A stretch of DNA of 64,000 bases, taken from NCBI GenBank assembly GCA_008711295.1, contig VUYV01000037.1:1354825-1418824 (forward strand), read 5' to 3'. Source of the DNA: Anarhynchus alexandrinus (taxonomy: Eukaryota; Chordata; Aves; Charadriiformes; Charadriidae). How positions within the stretch are numbered: the stretch's first letter is position 1; every line of letters starts with the position of its first letter. The translations under genes and the position numbers were made by a program. Positions 35,062-48,588 of this stretch are shown in pieces. Under the pieces are notes generated by a model. It made no database searches and was not told the DNA's origin. It saw nothing but the letters and a program-made list of their open reading frames with translations.

Positions 35062-38000
35062 TGTCTTTTATTTCCAGACTATTTCGGTTTCTGTCTCATT
35101 TCCCTTCACTATTATATGGAGCCGTACCGAAAACGCGGGCTCTGAGATAGGGAAGAGTCAGTTTACTATGAATTCTATAGAAGGGGCTAGTGAGACACAA
35201 CTTCTCTTTGCTGAAGCAGGAGTACATTGTACAACTTCTAAACAACAATAACAAAAGCATGAGTGCATGATGTTGGTTTTTCTTTTAATATACTGAGGTT
35301 TTATGAAGGTAGAAAAATGAATGACTTACCAACTACTTATAAATCTTACAGTCAAGAAAGCACTTTAAGAGACCTAGGCAAACTCCACTGGTACAGCTAA
35401 GAAAATTAACGTTTACCTACAAAGACGGCATTAAAAGAAAATAAGAAGAAAAGCCTCAAAACCCTTGAATATCTACCCCTCTCACAGAATAGCCTACTGC
35501 ACAATCATTACAACTCCCTCCTGCACAGGTACGAAAGGAGACCTTTAAGTGAGATACATTGACCATGAACTCTTCACAGACAATCAGTAAAAGTTATTTA
35601 GCACAGATGTTGCTGTAATTGTGAGATACTGGGAAAATCAATGTTTAATGGCAGACTCCCAACTCCACCCTGGCAATGCTCTTGAGTTAACATCACCAGG
35701 CTAGAATTTAAAACATGTAGAACAAAATTGGCTGAGATAAGTCCTCTAAAGTTGTTATCATCACTCACAATATCCCATGGTTGGTTTTTTTTTTTGATCC
35801 CTGAGTCACTCACAGATAAATAGATTGTGATTTATATCCGTGTACTTCTAACCTTTGCTACCTACTGCCAGTTTAAGGATGATGCTTTTGTGAAGCGCTG
35901 TGCATACACATAACATTATTCTTGGGGTAGGAACCATCTTTCTGTTGTGTTCAAACCATATGTATCACAGGGCACATTGTTTCAATATGAGGAATTATCC
36001 TAAATGTTGAGAAGCTCGGACAGCCATTATTAATGAAACACATAATCATAATGCTTCAGCAAAAGGCGAGTATGGAAGCAAACGCAGAGAAATAAGTGGT
36101 GTAAAATTTGGTAAAACATTGCCAATGTAGCATTCCCGTCATACCAATTCTGCGTAAAGGATGAAGATGCTGATGATACAGGTGACATCATTCATTCTTT
36201 GTTTCATTTAATAAGAACATCCTAAATGCAACTCAGAATTTTTTTCACCTCTCACTCTCATATGTGGTCTTGCTCTCTTTCTTTCCTAAACAATATAAGT
36301 GTAGAAGAGATTTATATGGGAAATAGAATTTTATAAGCTTGGTGACATTCCCCCATGGTACACAGGAGTCTTACCAACAATTCACAGATGTACACACCAT
36401 GCAAAGGGGTAAAATGTAATTTGTAAGGATGACTGACTGATCTGTATCCATCTGTACATTCATCCCAGTATAAGCATTCCATCTGCTGCAGATGCTAGCT
36501 ACAGGGGTTTTGCAATAGCGGCTTTCGAGGCAGGGAGGCATCTACAGCGTACCTAAAGGGCTGGCTAAGAGAGAGAGTTACAAGGGGAGTCGAGTTGCAC
36601 AGAAGGGCTTTAAGTGGGTCAGCCATCCAGCTGCAGAACTGCGTGACATATTCCATCTGAATTAACAACACTTAAAACCTGCATAATCAGTGAGAGTGCT
36701 GAGAGGAAACGTCCTCTGCAAAGGTTTACTTTTCTTTGCTGTTCACATTCAGAAGCAATTCTGTTTGCAACAGAGGAACTAGGATCCTGAGCTCTTTGTT
36801 GCTTTATCCCCTTGCATTCCCCGCATGGGAGTGTTTATGCGTGTGACCTGTCTGTCTGACCTTAATTCTACTGAATGCCTCTCCTTTTTGCGCCCCGTGC
36901 CCAGTGAATTAAAGAGCACGCTGACTAAAATGCTGACACTATTGACCAGGATTCCTATCTGCTGCCTTGAAGGCTTGTGGCTTGCCTATTGTAACAAAGG
37001 TGGTCTCCGCTGTCACATATACAAGTACATACTCAGAGCAAAAAGGAGAAAAGACGGACAGAACCGAAATAGCGCCTCAACTATCAAAACAGCAGCTGCG
37101 GTATTGAACCACACAGGACCCCAATCTATGGAGTACATAACAACATTTTTACAATCTAGAACTTGAGTACCTTCCAACGCACCACGACGCAAAGTGACTA
37201 ATGTCTGCCGCGTGGTTTGCATTTTCTCTCTCACACCCACACCCACGCACACATGTACAAACTGTGTGACTTAGGGAAAAAAACAAACCTGTCAATGCAA
37301 TATGTCTAAAAGCTGAGGGGAAAAAAATAGAACTTGGGCACATCTTGATCGATGACCAGAGTTTATGGACTAACAAAAAAGCCACTGTGACTGCACAGCC
37401 ACATAACATGTTTTGCATAGTTCTTTTTGGGTTGTAAGACATTTCTAAAGGTAAGGCAAAACTCCAGGCTGTTTCTGCCATGGGAGGAGTTACATTCTTA
37501 AGTAGATACAGCCACTGGTATAAAAAGCAGTAAGAAGACATATAAGGAAAAGATGCCCGTAATACAATGTTTTGCATGTGGAACCTATTTCCACAATTAG
37601 CATCTTACTCCAAAAGGTACCTCACCTTTGGGGGGTATTCAAGAACTAAGGTGTGTTTCAATGGACATAGTTTTTTTACAGCCTAGCTATCACAGAAATA
37701 TTTGGGTAGAGCAAGGCAATAGAGCAATTAGGAAATTGCTAGTTGCTGACCACATCCCTTATGGAACTATTCATACAGAGAGGTGTCACTTTCTTGTTTC
37801 ATTTTAGGAATAACTGATTAACCACTGACATTGTACCCCGATGTGATTTCAAAAATCCATCCAACCTTGCCAGAATTTCTTCTCTAACAAATAAACCGCT
37901 CACAATCACCAAAAGCTCTGAAAGAAAAGATATGATTTTGCCCAGTGATTTTCCTTTGTCACAACTAGACTTCAGTGACACAGGTTCACAGAAAGTTCTT

Positions 38001-39394
38001 CAAATGTTTTAGGGTGCCTGTATTCAGTGGGATTCAAAAGAAAGGGATAGAATTATTTCCAAATCAGTGAAAAGAAGAAACACTCTGGGTCTTTTAGCTG
38101 TTCTCACCCACTGAGCAGTACATTACCAGCTGCCAGGATCAAAGCTTAGCAGGAGTTCCTAAAGGGGCAAGCGACTACATATTGTGACTGCTGATTACAC
38201 CTTCCCCAGACAGCCTCGAAAGGCGAACGTTATTAAAACAGGATTATTTTAAGGCTGTGTTCTCAGTGTCTCCATCGGGCTGAGCTCATGCAGTAAAAGC
38301 TGCAGTTAACAGCACAAGTAAACTAAAGGCTGAGGTACACCTGGTGTAGTCTCCGTCCCTACACTTGATGAGAAAAATTCCATCCGGAACATTTAGTTTG
38401 GAAATATGGATGCATATTACAGGACACCCGCTGGTATTTTGTACGATTTACTTTCTTCCTGCAGTTGACTCATCTAAAGCAGACTCATGCTGCTCAGCAA
38501 GCGTATCCATCAGGGTGGCCAAACCAAGATGCCTCTGAAGATCGGTGCCACTCTCACTGGTGGTCCTGCTGAGGTCAGGGGTCTAGCGGAGTCTGCGGAG
38601 TAGCATAAGCATCAATGCCACAGCATAAGCAACTGAAGAGACCTGATATGGCACTCTCATGGCTGAAATACACTGAACACATTTTGCCTGTCTAAAATAA
38701 TTAGGCTTCCTCTTCTGGTGCCAATGAATGCCTCAGTAAAACTCTCCCTGCTTTCAGAATAAGGCTGAATCCTTGACAGCGGAGGAATTTTAAAGTTCCT
38801 ACTTTCTCAGAGAAACATGTTAAGTTAAAATGTTTTGGGTTTTGGTTTTGTTTTTAGTTATTTATTTTATTTGCTTGGCCTTCTTGGACCTACAAATATG
38901 AGATACAATCCTTGCAAGGAAAACATAAATAAATTGGAATTTCCGTACATCTAGTTTACCTAGGTATATTGCAAGGCATAACAAGCTTTTACAAAATTTT
39001 TTTTTCTTCCATTCTGTCCCAAACAAAATGAAAAGATGGAGGGGAAAAAAAAAAGGTAGAAAGGAAAGAGAGAAAGAGTCCTTATTTTTTCCCCCAATAT
39101 TGAGGAAGAGCTCTTTGATTGTGAAGGAGAAAAAAAACCTGATATGCCAAATCCCATCAAATAAGATGACACTTATCTTACTCAAGATGGTGGGTAGAAC
39201 TGTGATGGTGTTTCTGTCCCCTGCTCTTAAAGAGTATTTTGGGAAGCTGCTTCTACCTACTGCTCTGAGAAAGGAGCTCCATCTCCCATAGGACTCCAAA
39301 ATTCCATTAAAGGTCTCCCATTTGAGTCCAAGTTCTGGCAAGGTTCAAATGCGCTTATCTTTCAGAACCTGATAGGAATACATCACGAGATTCA
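35062..39394. other. unique non-coding DNA, no gene seen
   Basis: No gene or repeat family recognised apart from a CACACC-type simple repeat at about 37232-37253. Open frames of 113 codons (36825-37166, plus), 142 codons (37149-37577, minus) and 159 codons (38862-39341, minus) have no recognisable domain. The last is Phe/Leu/Lys-rich from A/T runs. Confidence 0.55.
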
Positions 39395-39850
39395 GAGAAT
39401 CACACAATCTATATGTTAGAAAGACCACATACATTTTCTTTTTCTGCACTCATTTTAAATATTTCAAGTGATAATGTCCCAAGGGATGTGGTGGGAACTT
39501 TATCAGACTCATAAATCTCAATGTCGGGAAGTTTTTCTAAGATGTACCACCTAAACTTCCACTTGAGTTCACTCCATCCCTCCCCTTATTATGCCAAGTA
39601 GTTCTCTACTTCATGGGTACGCTCTTCCAACGGCTGTAGACTTCCCCATCTGCAAGTCTGCCATTTGTTAAGCAAACTGCAGCTACTTACCTTAATTTTA
39701 CTTTGTAAAGCAATTCCTCCAGTCCCCTCAACCTTCTCACTGCTTTCTTTTTGAATAGTTTTCTGGTACTAGTGTGCAGCGAGGTTATATGTCCTTGCAG
39801 TCTTTTTGAACAGAATACCAGTCTCTACAATTACAGCATCAGATTTCAGA
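39395..39850 (-). mobile_element. old, decayed CR1 LINE fragment
   Basis: Colinear but heavily mutated matches to the minus-strand CR1 3' region. AGAATCACACAATCTATATG with TTAGAAAGACCAC corresponds to the usual AGAATCATAGAATC...GGTTGGAAAAGACC. GGGAAGTTTTTCTAAGATGT and ACCACCTAAACTTCCAC correspond to the 'agttttttcctaatatccaacctaaacc' block. TCCTCCAGTCCCCTCAACCT and TATATGTCCTTGCAGTC correspond to the 'ctccagcccctcgatcatc ... catgtccttcttgta' block. It lacks any open frame and is clearly older than the copies at 16193, 20983 and 47638. Confidence 0.68.
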
Positions 39851-42800
39851 GTTTAGCTCTTCTCCAAAAATAAACAAAACAAACCTACACATTTTTTCCC
39901 TTCTGCGTATGTTTCAGAATTATAATTAGATTTATTAGCACTTGCGACTGTTAGTGAGAAGCTAGATCAACTACTTCTCTTTTTTTATTGTTATTATTTC
40001 TGCACTGCCCGTTCGCTGGCACAAATTATTTCAGTAACTTTTGTACTGTGAAATACAGAACTCCTCACTGCTGGTGTGACCGAGCTCAGACTGAGAGGTT
40101 CAAAATGTCATTTCCACCATTGCAGACTTCTCTGATGTTCCCTACGCTGAGGGGCAAAGCAACCGCTACAATTTCATGCCTGCTTTGTGCACACTTCCGA
40201 TAGGAGCAAACTGTGCTTCTTGACCCATAACCGAAGGAATCTCAAAACCACATCCCAAACGTGCACGCAGATATGTTCACTTTGGTGTTTGATCTTAAAA
40301 CAGCACAAGTCCAGCCTGAACTGAATGATTGCTTTGCCCAAACCCCCTGAACTTTCGATTTTACATTTCTGAAACAACGCTAGAAATGCCTTCCCACTGA
40401 TAACTTAATGCACAGCAACACAGTTCAGTACGCCATGCGAGAGTGCAAATAGTGCAAAGCTTTAGCAAGCTCAAAGACATACAAAAGCCAGAATGAAATT
40501 AAATGCATGAAGACACTCCAGTAAAAAGGTGATTTTGTACCTGAGCTACGATACTTCTAATTGAGTAAACCACAATGTCTTTGATTATTTTCAACTATTG
40601 TAACAGCTCTATGAGGAAAATGGATGCACCTGATTTAGTACAACTACACCCGTTAAATATGGGGTCGAAAAAAATGAGAACTTCCTAGAATCTTGAAAAT
40701 TCAAGGAAAGAATGTTCATTCAGCTGTTCATTTTACTGAAGAATTGGTCTAGAAGCATGTTACAGGTTTCCATACGAATATTCCTATAAAAGACACCCCT
40801 ATTTCTTTGGTCTGCTTTTCTTATCACACAGTTCTCCATTGGAAAGGCCCCACAATCAGACCACCTCTTCCCAATCCAGTCACAACATCAAAAAAATAAT
40901 TTCATAATAAGAGGCACTTCCCTCTTTGCCAAAGGTAGCCATGATATTTTGGTGATATTGCTGAACAAGGTTAGTCTGTGAAGCATAGGATATAATGAAT
41001 AACCATGTATGATGCTGTAAAGAGGGGCAGGAGAAAAAGGTCCATACAGAAAAAACAGAAATCAAAAGCCGCTTGCCTGAATTTTAGCAGTACGTCACAT
41101 TCAATTCATTGGTCTTGACCAATTAAGCTCTCCTTGAAACCCCATGTCATACATCACTATTAATTAGTTATTTACCAATTCCTCCTTTTATTTGAAAATC
41201 CCCTGCAAACACCTAAGTTCACACTCAGCCATAGATTCAGAGAAGCTTTGAAACACAAACACAGTCTTAGCCAAAACCCAGAAGCACATCTAAACACCCT
41301 GTCCCCATACCTCTGTTGTGTCCAGCTTTCTGGTACTAAAGTAAAATTTGCCTTGACAAAGTTAAGATTTCAGAAGGTAATAGCCTAAGTTAGTTCAAAC
41401 TAACGATATTACATTTTAATCCTCCTCCAGGCACATACTTGGATACTTTTTCATATCAAATCTAAGCATCTCCCTGGAATGTTTATTTAATGACCTTAGC
41501 GTTTGCATCAAGAGATTAATCAGTCAACTGTAAATAACTCCAGACTGTCCCCGAGAGTTTAAATTTTGTCAGAGAAACTAACTATAATGAACAATACAGA
41601 GTTGCTTGGTTTTTATTCTGAGGGCCCCTGGATGAAAAAAATGTTTATAGGGGGAAAAAAAGCTAATCTCAAACATAACAAACTATGTTCATTTTGTCAC
41701 TTCAGCATCTCATTTAGCTTATACCTCTGATGAGTGAAATATCAATCTATTATTTCCTGTCTTCTCATCCAAATACCAAGATGGCTAATTCACTTTAGAA
41801 GAGCCTTTATTTATGACTCTCTCCCACCCTGCTTTAATTTCAGGGGGTGGGACCGGTAATGTTTTCTTTAATAGGTTTCTTTTAATGGACTATGGGATGT
41901 TGTTGTAAGGTCACTGACCACACTGACATGAGAGAAAGGACTGTGAATCTGTATTATTTTCAGGTCACTGAGTGACCAGGAGAGAATGGGCTGTGACTGG
42001 GAAGTGCCAGCTTTCATTATTCTGCATAGGTCTGAGCGACCTTTTATTTCTACGGTCCTTCCCTACCTCTGCTGTAAGAGCCTCCTCTGTTTTCGGTTTT
42101 TCTCCGGAGTATCCATTTTCAGCTGTAAACTACTCATTCCAATGAGGAAAACTGTCAGGAGTCTGAAGCAGTTTGTTCAAGGCTGGTTTTGCCCCAGGCC
42201 TCTCCCCAGTTTGGTTCCCAAGCCCTTCTCTGTAAGAGTCATGCATAATTTATGCAGCAAGGCCGTAACAGACTGCAGGTTCAGCCTATGGCAAACATCC
42301 ATATGGCTCAAGCTAACCCTGGGTGAACAACTACCGCTCGCGCAGTTGCCTCAAAGTGTTACGTTCACGAACACATAAAAGTACAACCTCTTTTTCAAAT
42401 AATACGACTTCTCTGGGACACTCAGCTATTGTGAAGCTTGTTTTTTAATAACACGGTTGTGACTATGACTGCTCTGCCTAAAACAGGGAATGACTTTGCA
42501 ACGACAACACAAAATACAGTGGTCTGGGCTAAGCAACAGCGATATGTAAGAGAAGATGTTCTGCCTCTGGGCTAACAGAAAATACCCTACTCCTCCCACT
42601 TTTTATCCATCACTACAGTTCTGCTGAGCATCTGCCTTTTCTGTAGTACTGCCATTCTCCAGTCTGTACAGTGCAGATGTTGTAAACCACGTAACTACAA
42701 TACCATGTGATAAATAAACTTTCCTATTTTTTCTGTAGCAGTTAGACAATGAAAGAATAGAAGAAAGGAGAAGAGGATGGCATTTGAAGCAGAGCAGAAG

Positions 42801-43190
42801 AGGAGAATCTCAGGAGAGGCAACCAGGGAACTGCAAGTGGGAAAAAGAGAATGAATGTTGCTTCAAAATTCCCTTGCAAAAATATTTCAATCTTTACTCT
42901 TCATTTATTCAAAGTATCGCTATCAATGGTTTTTCCTCCCAAACCAGAGTTACATCAGAAAACAGCGTAATAAGATTTCTAATTTTTAATTCAAAGAATT
43001 CTAAAGTTCTATAAAGGAAGAAAATATTCAGAACCACAGTAGTTAACTGACATTTGGGGTGTGGGGGAAGAATATGAAACCAAATGTAAGTAATATACAT
43101 AAACAATTGAACGCAGATCTTTTGTGTTCTCCCTATGAAACATTGGACACTGTCAGAGAAAAGATAACGGGTAAGGTAGATCACAGACCT
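39851..43190. other. unique non-coding DNA, no gene seen
   Basis: No gene recognised. A 130-codon plus-strand frame at 41986-42378 has no recognisable domain and no splice or start context that would support it. Confidence 0.55.
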
Positions 43191-43290
43191 TTGGTTTTTT
43201 GTTTGGGGTGTTTTGTTTAGTTTCTTTAAAAAAAAAAACAAACAACAAAAACAACAAAAAAAACACCCACAAAAAAACAACTCCAAAAGA
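43191..43290. repeat. imperfect A/T-rich inverted repeat
   Basis: A T/G-rich left arm (TTGGTTTTTTGTTTGGGGTG and following) is followed by an A/C-rich right arm containing A runs, AACAACAAAAACAAC and ACACCCACAAAAAAACAAC. The arms are roughly complementary, including a GGGGTG/CACCC core, around a TTTAAA centre. Confidence 0.6.
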
Positions 43291-46200
43291 CATGGGTTGA
43301 GAACTGTTGGGTGCAAAAATTAAGACCAAGGCTCTTCCACTGTTCTAAAGCAAGAGACTGTTCTCAGTCCTCAGCACTTCCTGCAGTTTGACATCCACCT
43401 TATCATCAGTCCTTTCAAAGACAAGGCACCATTTAGCAAGTTCCTGAAAATCTGGAAACCTGTTCTTTCTGAATCGTGGGAACTCTTCCTGCTAAGTTAT
43501 CCCTTTAGAGAGGAAGAAGGGCATTTGGTCTATATAGGTGAGACACAACACCAGAAAATTTGGCTTTTCTTTAGCGTGAGACATTTAGGACAGCTGAGAA
43601 AGACCAAGTGTCAAGTATAAATAGTCTGGCATGCACAGGGCTAACAGCAGCAGCAGAAGGATCAACAGGCCCAAGGCTTTTGAGTGAGAGGTAGGACAGG
43701 CTAATTAGCCAGGGGTGAGTTAACAGAGAATACAATGACTCACATCACAAAGTTTTATTGTTGCAAATCATTGATTGCTTACACACGATGCTATTTCCTT
43801 TAATTCCACACGTTCACCACCACATCTGTCATTGGTGAATTGGTTCATGTTTTTAAGATGCTCACATATTACATTATAGCCACTCCATTTCACACTAACA
43901 GCAATGCTACATAATTCATCACTGTCACTTCAGGCAGTGTTCTGTAGCTGTCTTGGCCTGTAAGAAGAGAGGCAATAAAGACGTAGAGCAGTGTGGCGCT
44001 CTGAAATCTAGTGTGTCAAGCCCTGTGGCAACATGCTATCAGTGCTGAATTTCTTTAGCAAACTCCAGCCCAAGACGACCCTTCAGTGAAAGGCAGAGGA
44101 AAAGGAGAAGTTTCTGCCCTTGTTGCCAATGATTAAAATCACCAGTCTGCTAGGGACTGTTACACAGATGGATCGGTAATTCCTAGACAGAGCTCCACAC
44201 TTCTGAAGAATTTTAGAAATTCTGCGCAGCTCAGAGACATGTGACCTTCTGCATCCACCAGGCAGTGTCTGTTTTAATGGAGGCACATATTTGCTTATGC
44301 AAGCTGAAATTAGACAAGTCTGAACATCAGACATCCATCTGTATGCTCAGGGTCTGACTTGTTAGGCAACCACATTTTCAAGGGCAGCCAATGGGATCCA
44401 AACCATCATAATGTCAACCCAGTCACTGCAGCAGATCAGTGTTATGCAGCAACTTTTTATTTCTACAGCCATATAAAATCAGTCAGACTTTGCATGGCTC
44501 AGTGCAAACCCATGAAAAGAAAATGAGAGAAAGGAAACTGTAGGCAAGAAAACACTATTGTGTTTTAAACAGCAATATCCAGAACAAAGTAAATTCTCAA
44601 GTACTTGAGAGAGATGGCTAGAGTACTTGGACCTATTTCCTATTACTTTGCTCTTTTACAAGACTGCTTGTTTCTTCCAGAAATAAGAGTGTAACCATTT
44701 CAAAGCTCAACGCAGCCACAAAGAGAGCTCACCAGGATACATTAAAGATGCTTTTTGGTCTCCTGTATGACAGTTGCTATTAATATTGAAGTAATGAGGA
44801 ACCAGTGATGTGGAAAAAGCGCAGACGCACAGAGCCTAACATAAACTCACCCACATTTTAGGCAAACCACATTAACCAAAACAATGCCCATTGAGGCTTT
44901 TAGGTATAAATGCAAGACAGAAGGCAATCCTTTTTGTCTGACCACACCCATGAAAAAAAAAAAAAAGAAGAAAAGAGTAAAAACTAAACTTTTGATGAAT
45001 CTAGCTATAACTGTCCCAGCAAGTCAATAATATGACTTACAGAGAAAAAGAAAATAATTCACTGTTGGAAGACACAAAGCAAAGCATCAGCTAAGGTCAA
45101 GTCTCCTGCTAAGGTATAATCCTTCTGTCCTGAATGCTAGAATGAAAAACTTATAAGTTCAGCCCAGAAAATGAAAAACTAGTCAGGAAAGGCTGGGGTT
45201 AGGGGACCTACCCAGACAGGATTTGCTCCCATAGCCTGACATGCAAAAAGGAGCATCAGTGCCTCCCAGAATGAGACATCTGCCCAGGAACAGCAGTTCA
45301 AGAATGTGTCCCCGATAGAGGTAAATAATGCCTACTGCTTGGACTTCAGCATTGCAGCTGGGCAGAGTCTGGTAATTTTCAAACAAGCTTGAATGACTTA
45401 ATGACAAGTAACAATAACATGTCTGATTACCCTTGCCTTAACTTCAACATTTTTCAGTATTTGGTCAGTTAGACAATCAGGGCTGCAGAAAGAAAAATAA
45501 GGTTTCCATGGGAAGAGAAATATTATGATCCCTCACTCCTGTCAATTAGATACTCCAAAAATCACATTAACTGCCAGGTCCTAAACCTTAAAAACCATCC
45601 CGTTCCCTTGGGTGATATTCAACATGTCAATTCCTCATGCTGGAAAGAGTAAGCAGCTAATTTAGTTCGCATCATGACTATTCCAACACTGCATGCTTGA
45701 CAAAGACATCACCCAGACTAAGTGAATGAGGAAATAATTGTCCAGTCCTGACTTTCCATCTGTATTTCCATTTAATCTCCAAGACCTAATCTTTTTGTGC
45801 CTTCTACCAAAACCTTTGTCCATGCATTCATTTCTACCCAGAATGCATAAGAATAATAACGAGCAGTGGAAAATAAGGGGAAGAATGGTATAGCTAATCA
45901 CATTCCAATATTAAGAAAACCAAACAACTACCAGATGCTTCCCTCCCCCTAAAATTACCTAAATCATTATTTTGATTACAAAAATTAAAAACCAAGCTAT
46001 TTTTCTGGAACTATTACAATTTCTGAACTATTTAGAAACATGACTTGAGAATATAAAAGCTAACGTGTGCTTTGCTTACATTACCTACCACCATTAAACA
46101 GTTTAACCTTTTCTAGTAATTCAGCACATTAAAAACAAGAAGGATTATTTGAGAGAATAAGCAAGTTGCTTTTGTTGTTATATCCCTCCTAGCCACCTGG

Positions 46201-47185
46201 AAGAAAATTGTATGCCTACCAATGAAGGCATTGAACCTTCAAGCTGGAACTGATACACCTCCTCAGAGCCCTACAAACCTACCCATGCTGAAGCCCTGAC
46301 TCTTTTCTAGTTATAGAAGTCTTACCTGAGGAGAGGCTGTGGAGAAGGATAGGCAGGAGATTTGATTCTGTATGATCTGTGAGGACAGTGACAATAAGTA
46401 CAGTAAGTACACCTCTAGAACAGAATAAAGATCTTTCAGGGTTGATAAGGTCAGGATCCGAGTCCTCTGTAGATGGCTGCAAGTCTTTTTGTGGCTCTGA
46501 GTCTTTTTGTGGCCTGAATCAGCACCCTTTCTGATGAGATGGAGCAATAGTTCATTGAAGAGATTGTGCCCATCATTTATGTATAGAAGATGAAGCAAGC
46601 CATTCCATGGCTGCTTTTTCCATCTCCGAGCTAGACATACTGGAAACAACGATTGGAAAAAAAGAAGCCATGGGTTTAGCTTGCAGAAGAAGTCACAGCC
46701 CAGGACTAATTTGAATTCCCCAGTACAATACACAAGTGCTGAAAGAAAGCCCCCTCCAAATACCAAACTAAAAGGGACACAGGAGCCTGACCAGATAAAA
46801 ACTGAGTATAAACATGGTCCCAAAGTGGTACCTTAAAAAAACTTTACAAATTCTTCAGTAAACAGATGCAGTAAAGAAAATAAAAGTATTCTTTTGATCC
46901 TCTTTTTCCCCCCCCCCCAAGAGTTTGTTTTCCTTTGCATAAAAATAACTTCACTGGAGAAAAGTGAATTGTGGGCAAAGTTCTCTAATAGCAAAAGTAG
47001 TTTGATTCAATTTTATTTCTGATGCTCAAATTCTATTCCTTCTCCAGCCCTCACATTCAGTTGCCATGGCAACAAAAAATCCTCTGCCCATTTGATAATC
47101 ATTTAATCATTTAACAACAAAAGTGATTGGGAATGGGAGAGTGGAGTAGTGGGAAACACCAAAAGGAAAATAAACTCTGGCAGTG
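43291..47185. other. unique non-coding DNA, no gene seen
   Basis: No repeat family or gene recognised. An A14 run is at 44953-44966 and a C11 run at 46908-46918. A 170-codon minus-strand open frame at 46311-46823 is the longest outside repeats in this part; its translation has no domain I recognise. Confidence 0.5.
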
Positions 47186-47300
47186 AAAAAAAAAAAACAA
47201 CCCAAAACACAAAAGAACAACTTAAAAACAAACAACCAACCAACAACAACAACAACAAACCACCAAAAAAAAAAACCGCAAAAAACACAACCAAAACCAA
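47186..47300 (+). repeat. AAC-rich low-complexity tract
   Basis: A-rich sequence with a perfect CAACAACAACAACAA core and many AAC/AAAC/ACC units. It creates spurious Lys/Asn/Thr/Gln-rich frames on the plus strand and Phe/Val/Leu-rich frames on the minus strand. Confidence 0.9.
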
Positions 47301-47637
47301 AGCAGAAAGTAGAAGGACCAGAAGTAAAGAGAAATGGCCTACAGGACCTCTGTGTCCAAACTGAGAGTATGTGTAAGCCTCTCATTATGCTTCCTCAGAC
47401 ACCATCATGTCTTTTTTATTTTTTTTCCATGGCAGCCTGCATGCTGTCTGAAATATCCTTCAAGCAACTGCAAAAATCCAGAGAAAAATCCAGACGATCC
47501 ATGTTAAGAGTCCAGAAGATGAGCAAAAAACTGAGGAAATTCCTAACCAAAAATGCCACATTCTGGAGTTTGTCTTACTTCTTCCTTCTAGTCAAAAAAG
47601 GAGGACTGGGCCTACAAGGATTTTTCAATAGGAGTAG
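47301..47637. other. unique spacer between AAC tract and CR1
   Basis: Nothing recognisable. A plus-strand open frame reaching back into the AAC tract is low-complexity and is not taken as a gene. Confidence 0.5.
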
Positions 47638-48588
47638 TGGACCCAGTCTTGTTCAACATATTCATTAATGACTTGGATGATGGGACAGAGTGTACCCTCA
47701 GCAAGTTTGCTGATGATACAAAACTGGGATGAGTGGCTGACACACCAGAAGGCTGTGCTGCCATTCAGTGCGACCTGGACAGGCCAGACAGTTGAGCTAA
47801 GAGGAATCTAATGAAGCTCAACAAGGTCAAGTGTAGGGTCCTGCACCTAGAGAGGAACAACCCCATATATTGGTACCTGTTAGGGGCTGACATGCTGGAA
47901 AGAAGCTCTGCAGAGAGGGACCTGGCAGTCCTGATGGACAACAAATTGACCATGAGCCAGCATTGTGCCCTTGTGGCCAAGAAGGCCAATGGTCTGGGGT
48001 GCATGAAAAAAGACCGTGGCTAGCAGGTCGAGGGAGGTCATCCTCCCCCTCTATTCTGCCCTGGTGAGGCCGCATCTGGAGTAGTGTCCAGTTCTGGGCT
48101 CCCCAGTTCAAGAAAGACAGGGAACTACTGGAGAGTGTCCAGTGGAAGCCTATGAAGATGGTCAGGGGACTGAAGCATCTCTCTTATGAGGAAAGGCTGA
48201 GAGACCTGGGTCTGTTTAGCCTGGAGATGAGAAGACCGAGAGGGGATCTCATCAGTGCTTATCAATATCTAAAGAGTGTGTGTCAAGAGGATGGGGCCAG
48301 ACTCTTTTCAGTGGTGCCCAGCAACAGGACAAGGGGTAATAGGCACAAGCTGGAACACAGGAAATTCCATCTCAACATGAGGAAAAACTTCCACACTTTG
48401 AGGGTGGCAGAGCACTGGAAGAGGCTGCCCAGAAAGCCTGTGGAATCTCCTTCTCTGGAGATATTCAAAACCCGCCCAGATGCGTTCCTGTCCAACCTGC
48501 TCTAGGTGAACCTGCTTTGGTAGTGACATCTCTACTAGATGATCTCTGAAGGTCCCTTCCAACCCCAAACATTCTGTGATCTCTGAAA
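47638..48588 (+). mobile_element. CR1 LINE, 5'-truncated, about 0.95 kb
   Basis: It begins abruptly inside the reverse transcriptase region (GGACCCAGTCTTGTTCAACA) and continues through the RT C-terminal and ORF2 C-terminal coding region to a CR1 3' end: GATCTCTGAAGGTCCCTTCC, then AACCCCAAACATTCTGTGAT. Only one or two 3'-terminal repeat units remain. It is much better preserved than the copies at 39395 or 62035. Opposite in orientation to the large CR1 at 21-23.5 kb and closer to a CR1 subfamily with the ATTCTGTGAT tail. Confidence 0.93.
47640..48505 (+). pseudogene. CR1 ORF2 C-terminal remnant
   Basis: Three reading-frame pieces remain. A short lead with [14 protein letters not shown] and KFADDTKLG covers about 47640-47730, keeps the FADD polymerase box (codons at 47706-47717) and is followed at once by a TGA stop. 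The piece at 47811-48023 holds CRVLHLERN and ERDLAVLMDNKLTMSQ. The piece at 48152-48505 holds [33 protein letters not shown] and [20 protein letters not shown] and ends near LSNLL. The endonuclease and most of the reverse transcriptase are absent, so it cannot be active. Confidence 0.9.

Noticed and set aside
38862..39341. 159-codon minus-strand open frame
   Set aside because: Phe/Leu/Lys-rich translation driven by A and T runs, no recognisable domain, and overlapping frames on the other strand and in other phases.
41986..42378. 130-codon plus-strand open frame
   Set aside because: No domain, repeat or splice evidence; within the range expected by chance in 64 kb.
43610..43640. Promoter with TATA box (TATAAATAG)
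   Set aside because: A single TATA-like string with no downstream exon, CpG enrichment or transcript evidence.
47183..47668. 161-codon plus-strand open frame
   Set aside because: The first half is the AAC/A-rich tract read as Lys/Asn/Thr/Gln. There is no domain, and the frame exists only because of low complexity.
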